From CAZQEZ01 sp964592475 (GTDB taxonomy: Bacteria > Bacteroidota > Bacteroidia > Cytophagales > Cyclobacteriaceae), in contig CAZQEZ010000097.1 in assembly GCA_964592475.1 (NCBI GenBank), positions 1-15,848 on the forward strand: 15,848 nt of DNA, written 5' to 3'. A program made the position numbers and the translations under genes. Each line of letters opens with the position of its first letter. The stretch's first letter is position 1. This document shows, piece after piece, positions 1 through 7,281 of this stretch. The notes under the pieces were generated by a model that was given only the letters and a program-made list of their open reading frames with translations, ran no database searches and had not been told where the DNA came from.

Positions 1-1456
1 ACTTACTACTCCAAAAATAGGGCGTAAAGATGATAAGCACAGTAAATAATTCCAGCCTGCCGATGATCATCAGAAACGAAAGAAACCATTTCCCATAAAG
101 AGGAATATTAGCAAAATTATCTACCGGACCCACATCCCCTATACCGGGCCCAACATTCCCTAAAGTAGAAGCTACAGCCCCCAGGGCAGTGATAAAGTCG
201 AGTCCCATAGCCGACATGATTACAGAACCAATTACAAATATGAGAATATAAGTCATGATAAAAGCCAGCACGTTAAATGTCACATCCTGGCTTACCGCCA
301 TTTTGTTGAAACGCACGGGAATAACAGCTGAAGGATGTAAAATTCGCTTAAATTCCAGTGCCATATTTTTAAGTAAAATAAGATGGCGAATTATCTTTAC
401 ACCACCGGCTGTAGAGCCGGCACAGCCTCCGATAAACATCATCACAAAAAACAGAACGGTAAGAAAAGGCGTCCAACTGGTATAGTCTGCTGTAACATAT
501 CCGGTAGTAGTAATGATAGAAATCACCTGGAACAATGAATCACGAATCGATTTTTCAGCCGGAAAACCTCCAAACACAAATAATGTAATCGCGGTAATTA
601 AAGTAGCACCCAGGATGGTAAAAAAGTAAAAACGAAATTCATCATTTTCCCAAAAACGCTTGAATTTACCATGAAGGGCAAAGTATGTCAATGTAAAATT
701 TACCCCGGATAGAAACATGAACAGAATGATTATATACTGGATGTAGGCAGAATCAAAAAAAGCTATGCTGTCTTGTTTGGTGGAAAATCCCCCGGAAGCC
801 ATGGTAGTAAAGCTGTGATTGATGGCATCATAAAAATCAAGCCCTCCCAGCATGAGCAAAACCATTTCACTAAAAGTGAGAATGATGTAGACTAGCCAAA
901 GTCTGCCGGCAGTAGCTCTTATACGGGGCTGAATTTTATCAGGAGCAATACCTGGCGACTCTGCTACAAACAATTGCATACCTCCAATGCCCAGTAATGG
1001 AAGAATGGCTACAGCCAACACGATAATACCCATACCGCCAATCCATTGGGTGAGGCTACGCCAAAATAATATACCACGGGGAAGTTCTTCAATATTATTT
1101 AAAATGGAGGCACCTGTAGTGGTATAACCAGAGGCGGTTTCAAAAAAAGCATCGGTATACAAAGGAATGGCATCACTTAATACATAAGGCAATGAACCGG
1201 AAAGTGACATGATAACCCAGCCTAACGTTACAATGAGGTAACCATCACGCTTGCGCAATTCTTCTCTTTTAGCTTGCCGGGTAAGCAACCAAATGATGCC
1301 ACCTACCGCGGCCGAAATGAAAAATGATAGCAGGAAAGCTGGCCAGTCTCCGTCGTTGTAAATTAGGCTAATGGGCAGACAAAGGAGCATGAAACCACCA
1401 TTGAATACCAGCAAAAGACTGAGAATATTGATTACCTGCAAAAAATTATTTCTCAT
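1..1456 (-). CDS. trkH: TrkH-type potassium uptake channel subunit (3' end at window edge)
   Basis: Reading the minus strand from the ATG at 1456 gives 485 codons with no stop up to base 2; the protein ends ...TPYFWSSK, about the usual TrkH length, so the stop codon is at or just past the edge. This is the membrane-embedded K+-translocating subunit of the Trk system. Its four pore-loop (P-loop) filter segments are visible, each with the key Gly: TTTGAS near residues 112-117, TTMASGGFST near 217-226, TTTGYVT near 316-322 and TLGNVGPG near 431-438. About ten hydrophobic segments surround them, including the N-terminal helix at residues 5-32. The ATG overlaps the trkA stop codon (ATGA), so the two are translationally coupled and trkA is transcribed first. 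Family assignment is very secure; TrkH versus the close relative KtrB is decided by the length and the adjacent two-domain TrkA. Confidence 0.95.
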   Translation of the reverse strand, partial: MRNNFLQVINILSLLLVFNGGFMLLCLPISLIYNDGDWPAFLLSFFISAAVGGIIWLLTRQAKREELRKRDGYLIVTLGWVIMSLSGSLPYVLSDAIPLYTDAFFETASGYTTTGASILNNIEELPRGILFWRSLTQWIGGMGIIVLAVAILPLLGIGGMQLFVAESPGIAPDKIQPRIRATAGRLWLVYIILTFSEMVLLMLGGLDFYDAINHSFTTMASGGFSTKQDSIAFFDSAYIQYIIILFMFLSGVNFTLTYFALHGKFKRFWENDEFRFYFFTILGATLITAITLFVFGGFPAEKSIRDSLFQVISIITTTGYVTADYTSWTPFLTVLFFVMMFIGGCAGSTAGGVKIIRHLILLKNMALEFKRILHPSAVIPVRFNKMAVSQDVTFNVLAFIMTYILIFVIGSVIMSAMGLDFITALGAVASTLGNVGPGIGDVGPVDNFANIPLYGKWFLSFLMIIGRLELFTVLIIFTPYFWSSK

Positions 1457-2793
1457 TTAAAAAAGCTCTCTACCTTATGTATACATTCGGGTTGTGAAAG
1501 TACCACCACCCGGTCTCTTGGTTCAAACTTAAAATTACCCTGTACTGTATAACCCACGCCCCGTCTTACAACCCCCCCTATCACTGCCGATTTAGGAAAG
1601 TTTATGTCTTTCAGTTCATTTTTGGTTATTTTGGAATTTTGGTGTACTTCAAATTCAAGTATTTCAGCATCTACACCATGTATACCTGCCAATGAGATTA
1701 CTTCTCCCTGACGGATGTATCGCGATATAAAATTGGCAGCAATTAATTTTTTATTGATCATGGTATCTACACCGATATTCTGACTCAAATGAATATAATC
1801 CATGTTTTCTACCAGTGCAATGGTTTTATTTACACCATAACTTTTAGCTAGCAAACAGGATATTATATTAGTTTCCGAATTTCCGGTTACAGCTACAAAC
1901 GCATCAGTATCATCTATACCTTCTTCTTTTAAAAGCCCCACGTTGCTACAATCTCCGTTGATCACCAATGTGTTGGGCAGCAAATCCGCTAGTTCTGCAC
2001 TTCGATCTTTGTCTTTTTCTATTAGTTTCATATTGTATTTACTGCTCAGCCTACGAGCAGCGTGATACCCAATTTTACTACCACCCATGATCATCACATT
2101 CTTTATTTCTTTGCGGGTACGGCCACTTATGTCGAGTAATCTCTCTACACCCGTAGGATTAGCAATAAAATAAGCATGATCATTGGTTTCAAATTTATTT
2201 TTCCCGTGAGGAATAATTGTTTTGGCATTTCGTAAAATGGCTACTGTTACAAAGTTATTTTCTTTAAACTCTGTACCCATTTCTATCAGACTTTTGTTAT
2301 TAAGCTGGCTGCTTTCATCTATATGTATGCCTATCAGTGAAAGGCTTCCTTTATCAAATTCAAATGTATCAGTTAGACCTGCTTGCCGCAATAAACGTTT
2401 TATTTCACGAGCTGCCAATGACTCGGGCGAAATCAATTCATCAATACCAAGCTTACAGAGGTCGAGTCGATCTTTATGCAAAAGAAATTCAACATTGCTA
2501 ATACGTGCCACCGTTTTTTTAGCTCCCAGATGCTTAGCTATCATGGATGTAGCCAGGTTATTTTCTTCCGAATTGGTAACTGCAATAAATAAATCAGCCT
2601 TGTTTATACTCGCCTGCTCCAATACAAATGATGAAGTTGAGTTACCCTTGATGGTAGCTATATCTATGTAATTGGAAACATATCTGAGTTTTTCCTGATC
2701 GAGATCTATAAGCGTAATGTCTTGACCCTCTTGAGCCAATTGTTTAGCCAAGTGAAACCCTACTTCTCCTGCCCCTGCTATGATGATTCTCAT
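1453..2793 (-). CDS. trkA: Trk system regulatory subunit TrkA
   Basis: A 446-residue cytoplasmic protein that binds nucleotides and gates the TrkH channel. It shows the duplicated TrkA layout. The first RCK_N (Rossmann) domain starts at residue 1 with GAGEVG at 7-12 and an acidic residue (D30) after the second strand. A first RCK_C domain lies around 145-220. The second RCK_N has GGSKIG at 237-242 and E259 in the equivalent acidic position, and a second RCK_C domain reaches the C-terminus. The length is typical of two-domain TrkA proteins (about 450 to 460). The start at 2793 puts Met directly before the first beta strand (RIIIAGAGEVG), leaving no room for a longer N-terminus. Its stop overlaps the trkH ATG by 4 nt. 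The first glycine-rich loop is the more canonical NAD(H) site; the second (GGSKIG) has Ser in the loop but keeps the pattern. Confidence 0.95.
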   Translation of the reverse strand: MRIIIAGAGEVGFHLAKQLAQEGQDITLIDLDQEKLRYVSNYIDIATIKGNSTSSFVLEQASINKADLFIAVTNSEENNLATSMIAKHLGAKKTVARISNVEFLLHKDRLDLCKLGIDELISPESLAAREIKRLLRQAGLTDTFEFDKGSLSLIGIHIDESSQLNNKSLIEMGTEFKENNFVTVAILRNAKTIIPHGKNKFETNDHAYFIANPTGVERLLDISGRTRKEIKNVMIMGGSKIGYHAARRLSSKYNMKLIEKDKDRSAELADLLPNTLVINGDCSNVGLLKEEGIDDTDAFVAVTGNSETNIISCLLAKSYGVNKTIALVENMDYIHLSQNIGVDTMINKKLIAANFISRYIRQGEVISLAGIHGVDAEILEFEVHQNSKITKNELKDINFPKSAVIGGVVRRGVGYTVQGNFKFEPRDRVVVLSQPECIHKVESFFK

Positions 2794-2826
2794 AATCCTA
2801 TTACCCTTTTTTCAATAAACAAAGTG

Positions 2827-2855
2827 CAAATATAGGATAGTAGGATAAATGGCAA
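2827..2855 (-). promoter_or_regulatory. Candidate Bacteroidota promoter for trkA-trkH
   Basis: On the minus strand, TATATTTG (2834 to 2827) matches the Bacteroidota -7 consensus TAnnTTTG. A TTG (2855 to 2853) lies 18 nt upstream as a -33 element. The implied start of transcription is near 2820, giving a short leader of under 30 nt before the trkA ATG. This is a pattern match only. Confidence 0.5.
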
Positions 2856-3032
2856 TGGGAAATTGACCAAAAAGAAGAAAAGCTTAAAATGAAATATTTA
2901 TTAATTTTAGATAAAAATTCCCAAAAAGGGAAGTTAATTGGCATAAATATAGCTCTGCAGGCACTTATGATGGAATTAAAAGTTTTGGCATAGGGTTTGA
3001 ATTATCTTATTCACATAGCTGGTTGTTAATGC

Positions 3033-3075
3033 AAAGCTCCTGAACTTTTCCCAATCGTTTTCAGGAGCTTTTTTT
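3033..3075 (+). terminator. Rho-independent terminator-like hairpin upstream of gdhA
   Basis: A perfect 12-bp inverted repeat, AAAGCTCCTGAA (3033-3044) with TTCAGGAGCTTT (3060-3071), with a 15-nt loop and a run of seven T (3069-3075) on the plus strand. No plus-strand gene lies directly upstream: the gene to the left (trkA) is transcribed away. It therefore ends a small RNA, or attenuates a long gdhA leader starting before 3033. Confidence 0.8.
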
Positions 3076-3244
3076 ATTCTAATGTTTTAGCCCATCAATT
3101 TTTATTAAAATAATATTCCATTTCCCTGATCAGAAAATACATGCCATTTATTTATTGCATAAAGTCTAAAATTCTATAATTACTAATCTCCACAAACAAA
3201 AGGCTAATTGACTGATTACTTCTATAAATGAAGTAAGAAAATTC

Positions 3245-4594
3245 ATGGATGATACATTAAAAAAAATCATAGAAAAAAACCCCAACGAAACAGAGTTTCA
3301 GCAAACGCTAAAAGAAACCTACCACCTACTTGAAAAAGTGCTGGATAAAAACCCGCGGTACAGAAACACCAAAATTTTTGAACGCGTGGCCGAGCCCGAG
3401 AGGATAATTTCATTTCGCATCACCTGGATGGATGATGAAGATGAAGTGCAGGTAAACCGGGGCTACCGGGTGCAAATGAACAGCGCTATTGGGCCATATA
3501 AAGGAGGGTTGCGATTTCACCCATCGGTCAACAGTAGCATCTTGAAGTTTTTGGCTTTCGAGCAAATTTTCAAAAATGCATTAACTGGCTTGCCCCTAGG
3601 TGCTGCCAAAGGAGGTTCTGATTTTAATCCAAAAGGAAAATCAGACCGCGAAATCATGGATTTCTGCCAAAGCTTTATCCGAGAATTGTACCGGCATATT
3701 GGTTCAAGGGTAGATATTCCGGCTGGCGACATCGGGGTAGGGCAACGAGAGATTGGCTACATGTTCGGTGCCTACAAAAAACTGAAAAATGAGTTTTCCG
3801 GTAGCCTAACCGGCAAAGCAACTAACTGGGGTGGCAGCCTGGTGCGCACCGAAGCCACTGGCTACGGCTTGATATATTTTGCTGAAAATATGCTGCATCA
3901 GCAATCGCAGGAAATTAAAGGGAAAAGATGCCTGATATCCGGGGCTGGAAACGTGGCACAACATGCTATCGAAAAAATTATTGACCAGCATGGCATACCC
4001 CTCACCGTGTCAGACTCCTCTGGCTTTATTTACGATGAAGAAGGAATAGACTACGACAAGCTGGGCGTTATAAAAGAGATCAAAAATAATAAAAGAGGTC
4101 GGATCAAAGAATACAAGGAACATTTCTCTCATGCACACTACCAGGAACTTGATACTAGTGACGATAAAAATCCACTCTGGGAAATTAAAGCCGATTGCGC
4201 CTTCCCATGCGCAACACAAAATGAAATAAAGAAGAAGGATGCGCAAAACCTGGTTAATAATGGAATACAGTTATTGGCAGAAGGTGCGAACATGCCACTT
4301 ACCGCCGAGGCTACCGAAGTGATACAGGATAGCCAGATGCTTTATGCTCCAGGTAAAGCTTCCAATGCAGGAGGGGTGGCCATTTCCGGTCTGGAGATGA
4401 CCCAAAATCACATGGGCGTATACTGGAACACGAATCAAGTAAAAGAACGCCTACAGCAAATCATGAAAAATATTCACAACGATTGCCTCCTCACCGCTAA
4501 AGAGTACGGCTTTGAAAACAACTACACCTATGGCGCTACCATTGCCGGATTTAACAAAGTGGCAGATGCGATGATATCGGAGGGGGTTATTTGA
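3245..4594 (+). CDS. gdhA: Glutamate dehydrogenase, hexameric NADP-type
   Basis: A 449-residue cytoplasmic enzyme that reversibly aminates 2-oxoglutarate to L-glutamate, linking ammonium assimilation to the TCA cycle. The length matches the E. coli GdhA family (447). Substrate-site motifs are intact: GPYKGGLRFHPSVN (Lys86), PLGAAKGGSDFNPKGKSD with the catalytic Lys122, and PAGDIGVGQREIG with Asp162. The coenzyme-binding domain begins with GAGNVAQHA (233-241), and SDSSG follows the second Rossmann strand; the lack of an acidic residue ending that strand favours NADP(H), though dual specificity is known in Bacteroidota and cannot be excluded. The ATG at 3245 agrees with family N-termini; no Shine-Dalgarno is visible, which is normal for this phylum. 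Its stop codon directly abuts the stop of the convergent DUF1801 gene. Confidence 0.95.
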   Translation: MDDTLKKIIEKNPNETEFQQTLKETYHLLEKVLDKNPRYRNTKIFERVAEPERIISFRITWMDDEDEVQVNRGYRVQMNSAIGPYKGGLRFHPSVNSSILKFLAFEQIFKNALTGLPLGAAKGGSDFNPKGKSDREIMDFCQSFIRELYRHIGSRVDIPAGDIGVGQREIGYMFGAYKKLKNEFSGSLTGKATNWGGSLVRTEATGYGLIYFAENMLHQQSQEIKGKRCLISGAGNVAQHAIEKIIDQHGIPLTVSDSSGFIYDEEGIDYDKLGVIKEIKNNKRGRIKEYKEHFSHAHYQELDTSDDKNPLWEIKADCAFPCATQNEIKKKDAQNLVNNGIQLLAEGANMPLTAEATEVIQDSQMLYAPGKASNAGGVAISGLEMTQNHMGVYWNTNQVKERLQQIMKNIHNDCLLTAKEYGFENNYTYGATIAGFNKVADAMISEGVI

Positions 4595-4972
4595 TTAAAA
4601 TTTTTTCCTTTTAGAAGCGTATTTAATCTCTTCATCAAGCAGAAAAGCCTCCTGAAAGATTTCATTCAGGCTTTCCCAGGGTATGTCATTCGCATTTTCG
4701 ATAATCACGCCCCGTACTTGTTTTCTGCCATTGGCTTGTAAAAGTCCTTGCTCATTGGATAATTCGTTACCCCGGGTAAACGCAAGTTCTACCTTATCCC
4801 CCTTAACCGGGTTGAGGTAACAAATCCAACTTTTACGATAATAAAAGGGTATTTTATAGCGAATTTTTGAAATCACTTCCGGAAAACTGGTAATTGTTGG
4901 ATGCAGTTGCTGCATGATTACCTTTTGATTATCTATCAAATCTTCTATAAAGAGTTCTACTTCGTTATGCAC
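4595..4972 (-). CDS. DUF1801 (YdhG-like) family protein
   Basis: A 125-residue soluble protein with no signal peptide or membrane segment. The pattern IRYKIPFYYRK near residues 37-47, then a short hydrophobic strand, then VELAFTRGNELSNEQGLL, then a turn with basic residues (GRKQVRG) and a closing helix is typical of the DUF1801/YdhG fold. Members are often called iron-binding frataxin-like or simply uncharacterised; no biochemical role can be given from sequence. The C-terminus is basic (ASKRKKF). The gene is convergent with gdhA with no bases between the two stops. A possible -7 box lies about 40 nt upstream of its ATG. Confidence 0.8.
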   Translation of the reverse strand: MHNEVELFIEDLIDNQKVIMQQLHPTITSFPEVISKIRYKIPFYYRKSWICYLNPVKGDKVELAFTRGNELSNEQGLLQANGRKQVRGVIIENANDIPWESLNEIFQEAFLLDEEIKYASKRKKF

Positions 4973-5011
4973 TTTTTACTATTTAAATGACTCACTTCAG
5001 AATCTATTTTA

Positions 5012-5019
5012 CAAAAATA
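5012..5019 (-). promoter_or_regulatory. Possible -7 box for the DUF1801 gene
   Basis: TATTTTTG on the minus strand matches TAnnTTTG, 39 nt before the ATG at 4972. No TTG or TTTG lies at the right distance for a -33 element, and the region is AT-rich, so a chance match is possible. Confidence 0.25.
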
Positions 5020-5111
5020 ATTATCTATGTTGTTTTTATAATATAATATAAAATAACTTTACTTAAGCAATTAGCTTCTTTCATTCATTCTTCATTACTA
5101 ATGTAAAAAAA

Positions 5112-5180
5112 TTAGCAAAAAATCATTTTTCCGCAACAAAATTGCCATTCAAAAACTAATTTTTTTAGTATATTTGCTAA
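5112..5180. promoter_or_regulatory. dinB promoter region with overlapping inverted octamer
   Basis: TATATTTG at 5169-5176 matches the Bacteroidota -7 consensus and ends 15 nt before the dinB ATG. The nearest TTG (5142-5144) is 24 nt upstream, slightly longer than the usual -33 spacing. The octamer TTTGCTAA (5173-5180) overlaps the -7 box and is the exact reverse complement of TTAGCAAA at 5112-5119. Two half-sites flanking the promoter could be repressor sites, but no known LexA box of this form can be named for this phylum. Confidence 0.45.
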
Positions 5181-5191
5181 AATAATTAACC

Positions 5192-6403
5192 ATGAAACTC
5201 CGCAGTGTTTTACATTTAGATCTGGACACTTTTTTCGTATCGGTGGAGCGGCTTCGTAATAGCAAACTGGAAGGCAAACCACTGATAATTGGCGGCAAAA
5301 ATGGTCGTGGTGTAGTAGCTTCCTGTAGTTACGAAACCAGGCGCTTTGGCGTGCACTCGGCTATGCCCATGCGAATGGCGTTACAGCTTTGCCCTCAGGC
5401 AATCGTGATTTCCGGCGACATGGAAGCCTACAGCAATTATTCTCGTGATATCACTGAAATTATTACCGAGGAGGCACCGCTTTTCGAAAAGTCATCCATC
5501 GATGAATTTTACCTGGATGTATCAGGTATGGATAAGTTTTTTGGTTGCCTGCAGTGGTCGCATGAGCTGCGCAGCCGCATTATCAAAGAAACCGGGCTGC
5601 CTATTTCTTTTGGTCTTTCTATCAACAAAACGGTATCGAAAGTAGCCACGGGTGAAGCTAAGCCTAATAACGAAAAATACGTGCCTGCCGGCAATGAAAA
5701 GCCTTTCCTGGCACCACTTTCGATTCGCAAAATACCTATGATTGGCGACAAAACGTACCAGTTGCTGCGTATGCGCGGAGTAGAAAAAATAGCCACGCTA
5801 AGCCAAATGCCGGTGCAGTACCTGCAACAACTGCTAGGAAAAAATGGAACAGTAATCTGGAAAAAAGCCAATGGCATCGATAACTCACCGGTAATCCCTT
5901 ATTCGGAAGCCAAATCGATCTCTACCGAGCAAACCTTTCAGCAAGACACGATCGATATTGTACGCCTGAAGCAAATACTTACCGGCATGACCGAAAAACT
6001 GGCTTTTATCCTGCGCGATGAAGAACGCCTAACCTCACGCGTAACGGTAAAAATACGCTATTCTAACTTTGATACCGAAACCCGCCAACTACGGATACCC
6101 TACACGGCCAGTGATCATGTGCTGATGCGCACCGTGATTGACCTATTTGACCGGCTATACCAGCGGCGCATGCTGCTACGGCTGGTGGGAGTACGCTTTA
6201 GCGGCCTGGTGCACGGTAGCCATCAGATTAGCTTGTTTGATGAAACACCCGAGCAGGTAAACCTGTATCAGGCCATGGACCACATTCGCCGTACACACGG
6301 AATGGATATGGTAATGCGAGCCAGCAGCATGCAGGTATACAATCGACGTGAGCGAATTAGCAATTTGCATTCTTTGAAATACGCTAAGCCAATAAGCTTT
6401 TGA
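5192..6403 (+). CDS. dinB: DNA polymerase IV (Y-family translesion polymerase)
   Basis: A 403-residue Y-family polymerase that copies damaged or mismatched template DNA with low fidelity. The palm motif LHLDLDTFFVSVE at residues 7-19 gives metal ligands D10 and D12 and the aromatic steric gate F15 that excludes ribonucleotides. The second catalytic motif SSIDEFYLDVSG at 101-112 supplies D104 and E105. GLSINKTVSKVATGEAKPN is the conserved Y-family motif before the thumb. A helix-hairpin-helix region (IPMIGDKTYQLLRMRGV) and the little-finger domain follow. QISLFD at 345-350 fits the beta-clamp-binding consensus QxxLF, followed by about 50 more residues. The start at 5192 places Met just ahead of the first catalytic strand. 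The -7 box upstream suggests its own promoter; the downstream neighbour is convergent. Confidence 0.95.
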   Translation: MKLRSVLHLDLDTFFVSVERLRNSKLEGKPLIIGGKNGRGVVASCSYETRRFGVHSAMPMRMALQLCPQAIVISGDMEAYSNYSRDITEIITEEAPLFEKSSIDEFYLDVSGMDKFFGCLQWSHELRSRIIKETGLPISFGLSINKTVSKVATGEAKPNNEKYVPAGNEKPFLAPLSIRKIPMIGDKTYQLLRMRGVEKIATLSQMPVQYLQQLLGKNGTVIWKKANGIDNSPVIPYSEAKSISTEQTFQQDTIDIVRLKQILTGMTEKLAFILRDEERLTSRVTVKIRYSNFDTETRQLRIPYTASDHVLMRTVIDLFDRLYQRRMLLRLVGVRFSGLVHGSHQISLFDETPEQVNLYQAMDHIRRTHGMDMVMRASSMQVYNRRERISNLHSLKYAKPISF

Positions 6404-6410
6404 AAAAATA

Positions 6411-6440
6411 AAAAAGCGCCGAAATTATTCAACGCTCTTT
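6411..6440. terminator. Imperfect hairpin terminator between convergent genes
   Basis: AAAAAGCG (6411-6418) can pair with CGCTCTTTT (6433-6441) around an inner GAA/TTC pairing, with one bulge. On the minus strand the stem is followed by a T-rich run (complement of 6404-6415), a better tail than on the plus strand. It probably serves the envelope operon ending at 6463 and, less well, dinB. Confidence 0.5.
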
Positions 6441-6462
6441 TACTTTCAACAAAATACGATTA

Positions 6463-7278
6463 CTAAAACATAAATGACAATTTAAATTCTGCTCGGCGCA
6501 GCAAACGAATTTCTTTTATGTTGACATTAGGCTCACTAAATGAAGAAGAACCTGGCCAAGGCTGATACCCATAGTTATAAGTGCTATAATCTTGAAAGAC
6601 TCGCTGAATTTTATAACCTACATTAAAAAGTAATGCAGATCCGGCAAAATTGATTTGATAACCAAGCCCTAGCTGACCCATAAAGCCGCCATTTACTTTA
6701 TTGAACTCGTAGTACCAGTCGTCATTGGCCCAAGCCAAACTATAGCCAGCCCCGGCATAAACGAATGGCGAAACTTTACGATTATTGAGGTAAGCCCGCC
6801 CATTGAAATATATTGGCAAATTAGACACCCAATAATCACGATCATAATTAATACCCACACCTAAGGCAAAATGGTCATTAAACCTTTTGCCAAGCTCTGA
6901 GGTAAGGCTGAGGTGTGCATCCATCTCTGAAAAATTCAGGCCCACCCCGAACAAGCTGTAAGTTCCGATTCGCTGATCATAAATATTATTTAAGGCGACA
7001 GGTTTTACGCTTTTATCAGATTTATCCAATACAGCATATTTGCCAAACTTCATCTTAATAATGTCATCCATTTTCACAAAAAATGCATTACCAGAAGACG
7101 TCTTCAAAACCAGATTACCGGCCGTTATATCTTGTAAAATATATCCTCTGATATAGGTACCGTTTTCCAATTTAATTTTAGCAAACCGTACCGTGTCTTG
7201 CTGGGCAAATGTTCTGAAAAAACCACAAGTAAAAAAGATAAAGAACAGAATCGCTATTTTCAATTTCATGGTATCCAT
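6463..7278 (-). CDS. Predicted outer-membrane beta-barrel protein
   Basis: A 271-residue protein with a Sec signal peptide (hydrophobic residues 7-22, likely cleavage near FAQ at residues 24-26; Met4 is an equally possible start). Residues about 28-80 form a small beta-rich segment (KIKLENGTYIRGYILQD, then LVLKTSSGNAFFVKMDDI) resembling the short SH3/Sm-like strands often found before envelope barrels. From about residue 103 to the end there are alternating amphipathic strands with Gly and aromatic residues (GVGLNFSEMD, FALGVGINYD, VSPFVYAGAGYSLAW, LGLGYQINF), ending KLSFMF. The terminal Phe is the usual signal for BAM-mediated insertion. It follows the LVIVD lipoprotein gene after only 3 nt, so both are surely cotranscribed. 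Its ligand or function is unknown to me. Confidence 0.75.
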   Translation of the reverse strand: MDTMKLKIAILFFIFFTCGFFRTFAQQDTVRFAKIKLENGTYIRGYILQDITAGNLVLKTSSGNAFFVKMDDIIKMKFGKYAVLDKSDKSVKPVALNNIYDQRIGTYSLFGVGLNFSEMDAHLSLTSELGKRFNDHFALGVGINYDRDYWVSNLPIYFNGRAYLNNRKVSPFVYAGAGYSLAWANDDWYYEFNKVNGGFMGQLGLGYQINFAGSALLFNVGYKIQRVFQDYSTYNYGYQPWPGSSSFSEPNVNIKEIRLLRRAEFKLSFMF

Positions 7279-7281
7279 ATT

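Larger units (their letters stand above)
2794..3244. other. Divergent intergenic region between trkA and gdhA
   Basis: A 451-base AT-rich region between divergent genes with no credible protein-coding frame. It holds the trkA promoter candidate at its left end and a strong plus-strand terminator hairpin at 3033-3075. It also holds a weak sigma-54-like element at 2938-2954 (GG-N10-GC spacing kept, TAGC where TTGC is expected). No exact TAnnTTTG box was found just upstream of gdhA. Because the hairpin precedes gdhA on the same strand, it either ends a short unannotated transcript or acts in the gdhA leader. Confidence 0.6.

Noticed and set aside
2222..2671. Open plus-strand frame of 149 codons opposite trkA.
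   Set aside because: It lies fully antisense to a well-conserved gene and has a composition typical of a shadow frame.
2967..2993. Tiny frame starting ATGATG and ending TAG upstream of the gdhA leader hairpin, considered as an attenuation leader peptide.
   Set aside because: It encodes only eight residues, has no runs of one amino acid, and no alternative hairpin that would compete with the terminator could be drawn.
2988..2998. TAGGGTTTG considered as a -7 box for a small RNA.
   Set aside because: It has three bases instead of two between TA and TTTG, and no suitable -33 element.
5035..5060. TATAAT-like repeats upstream of dinB considered as a sigma-70 -10 box.
   Set aside because: Bacteroidota housekeeping promoters use TAnnTTTG, and the run is simply AT-rich tandem sequence.
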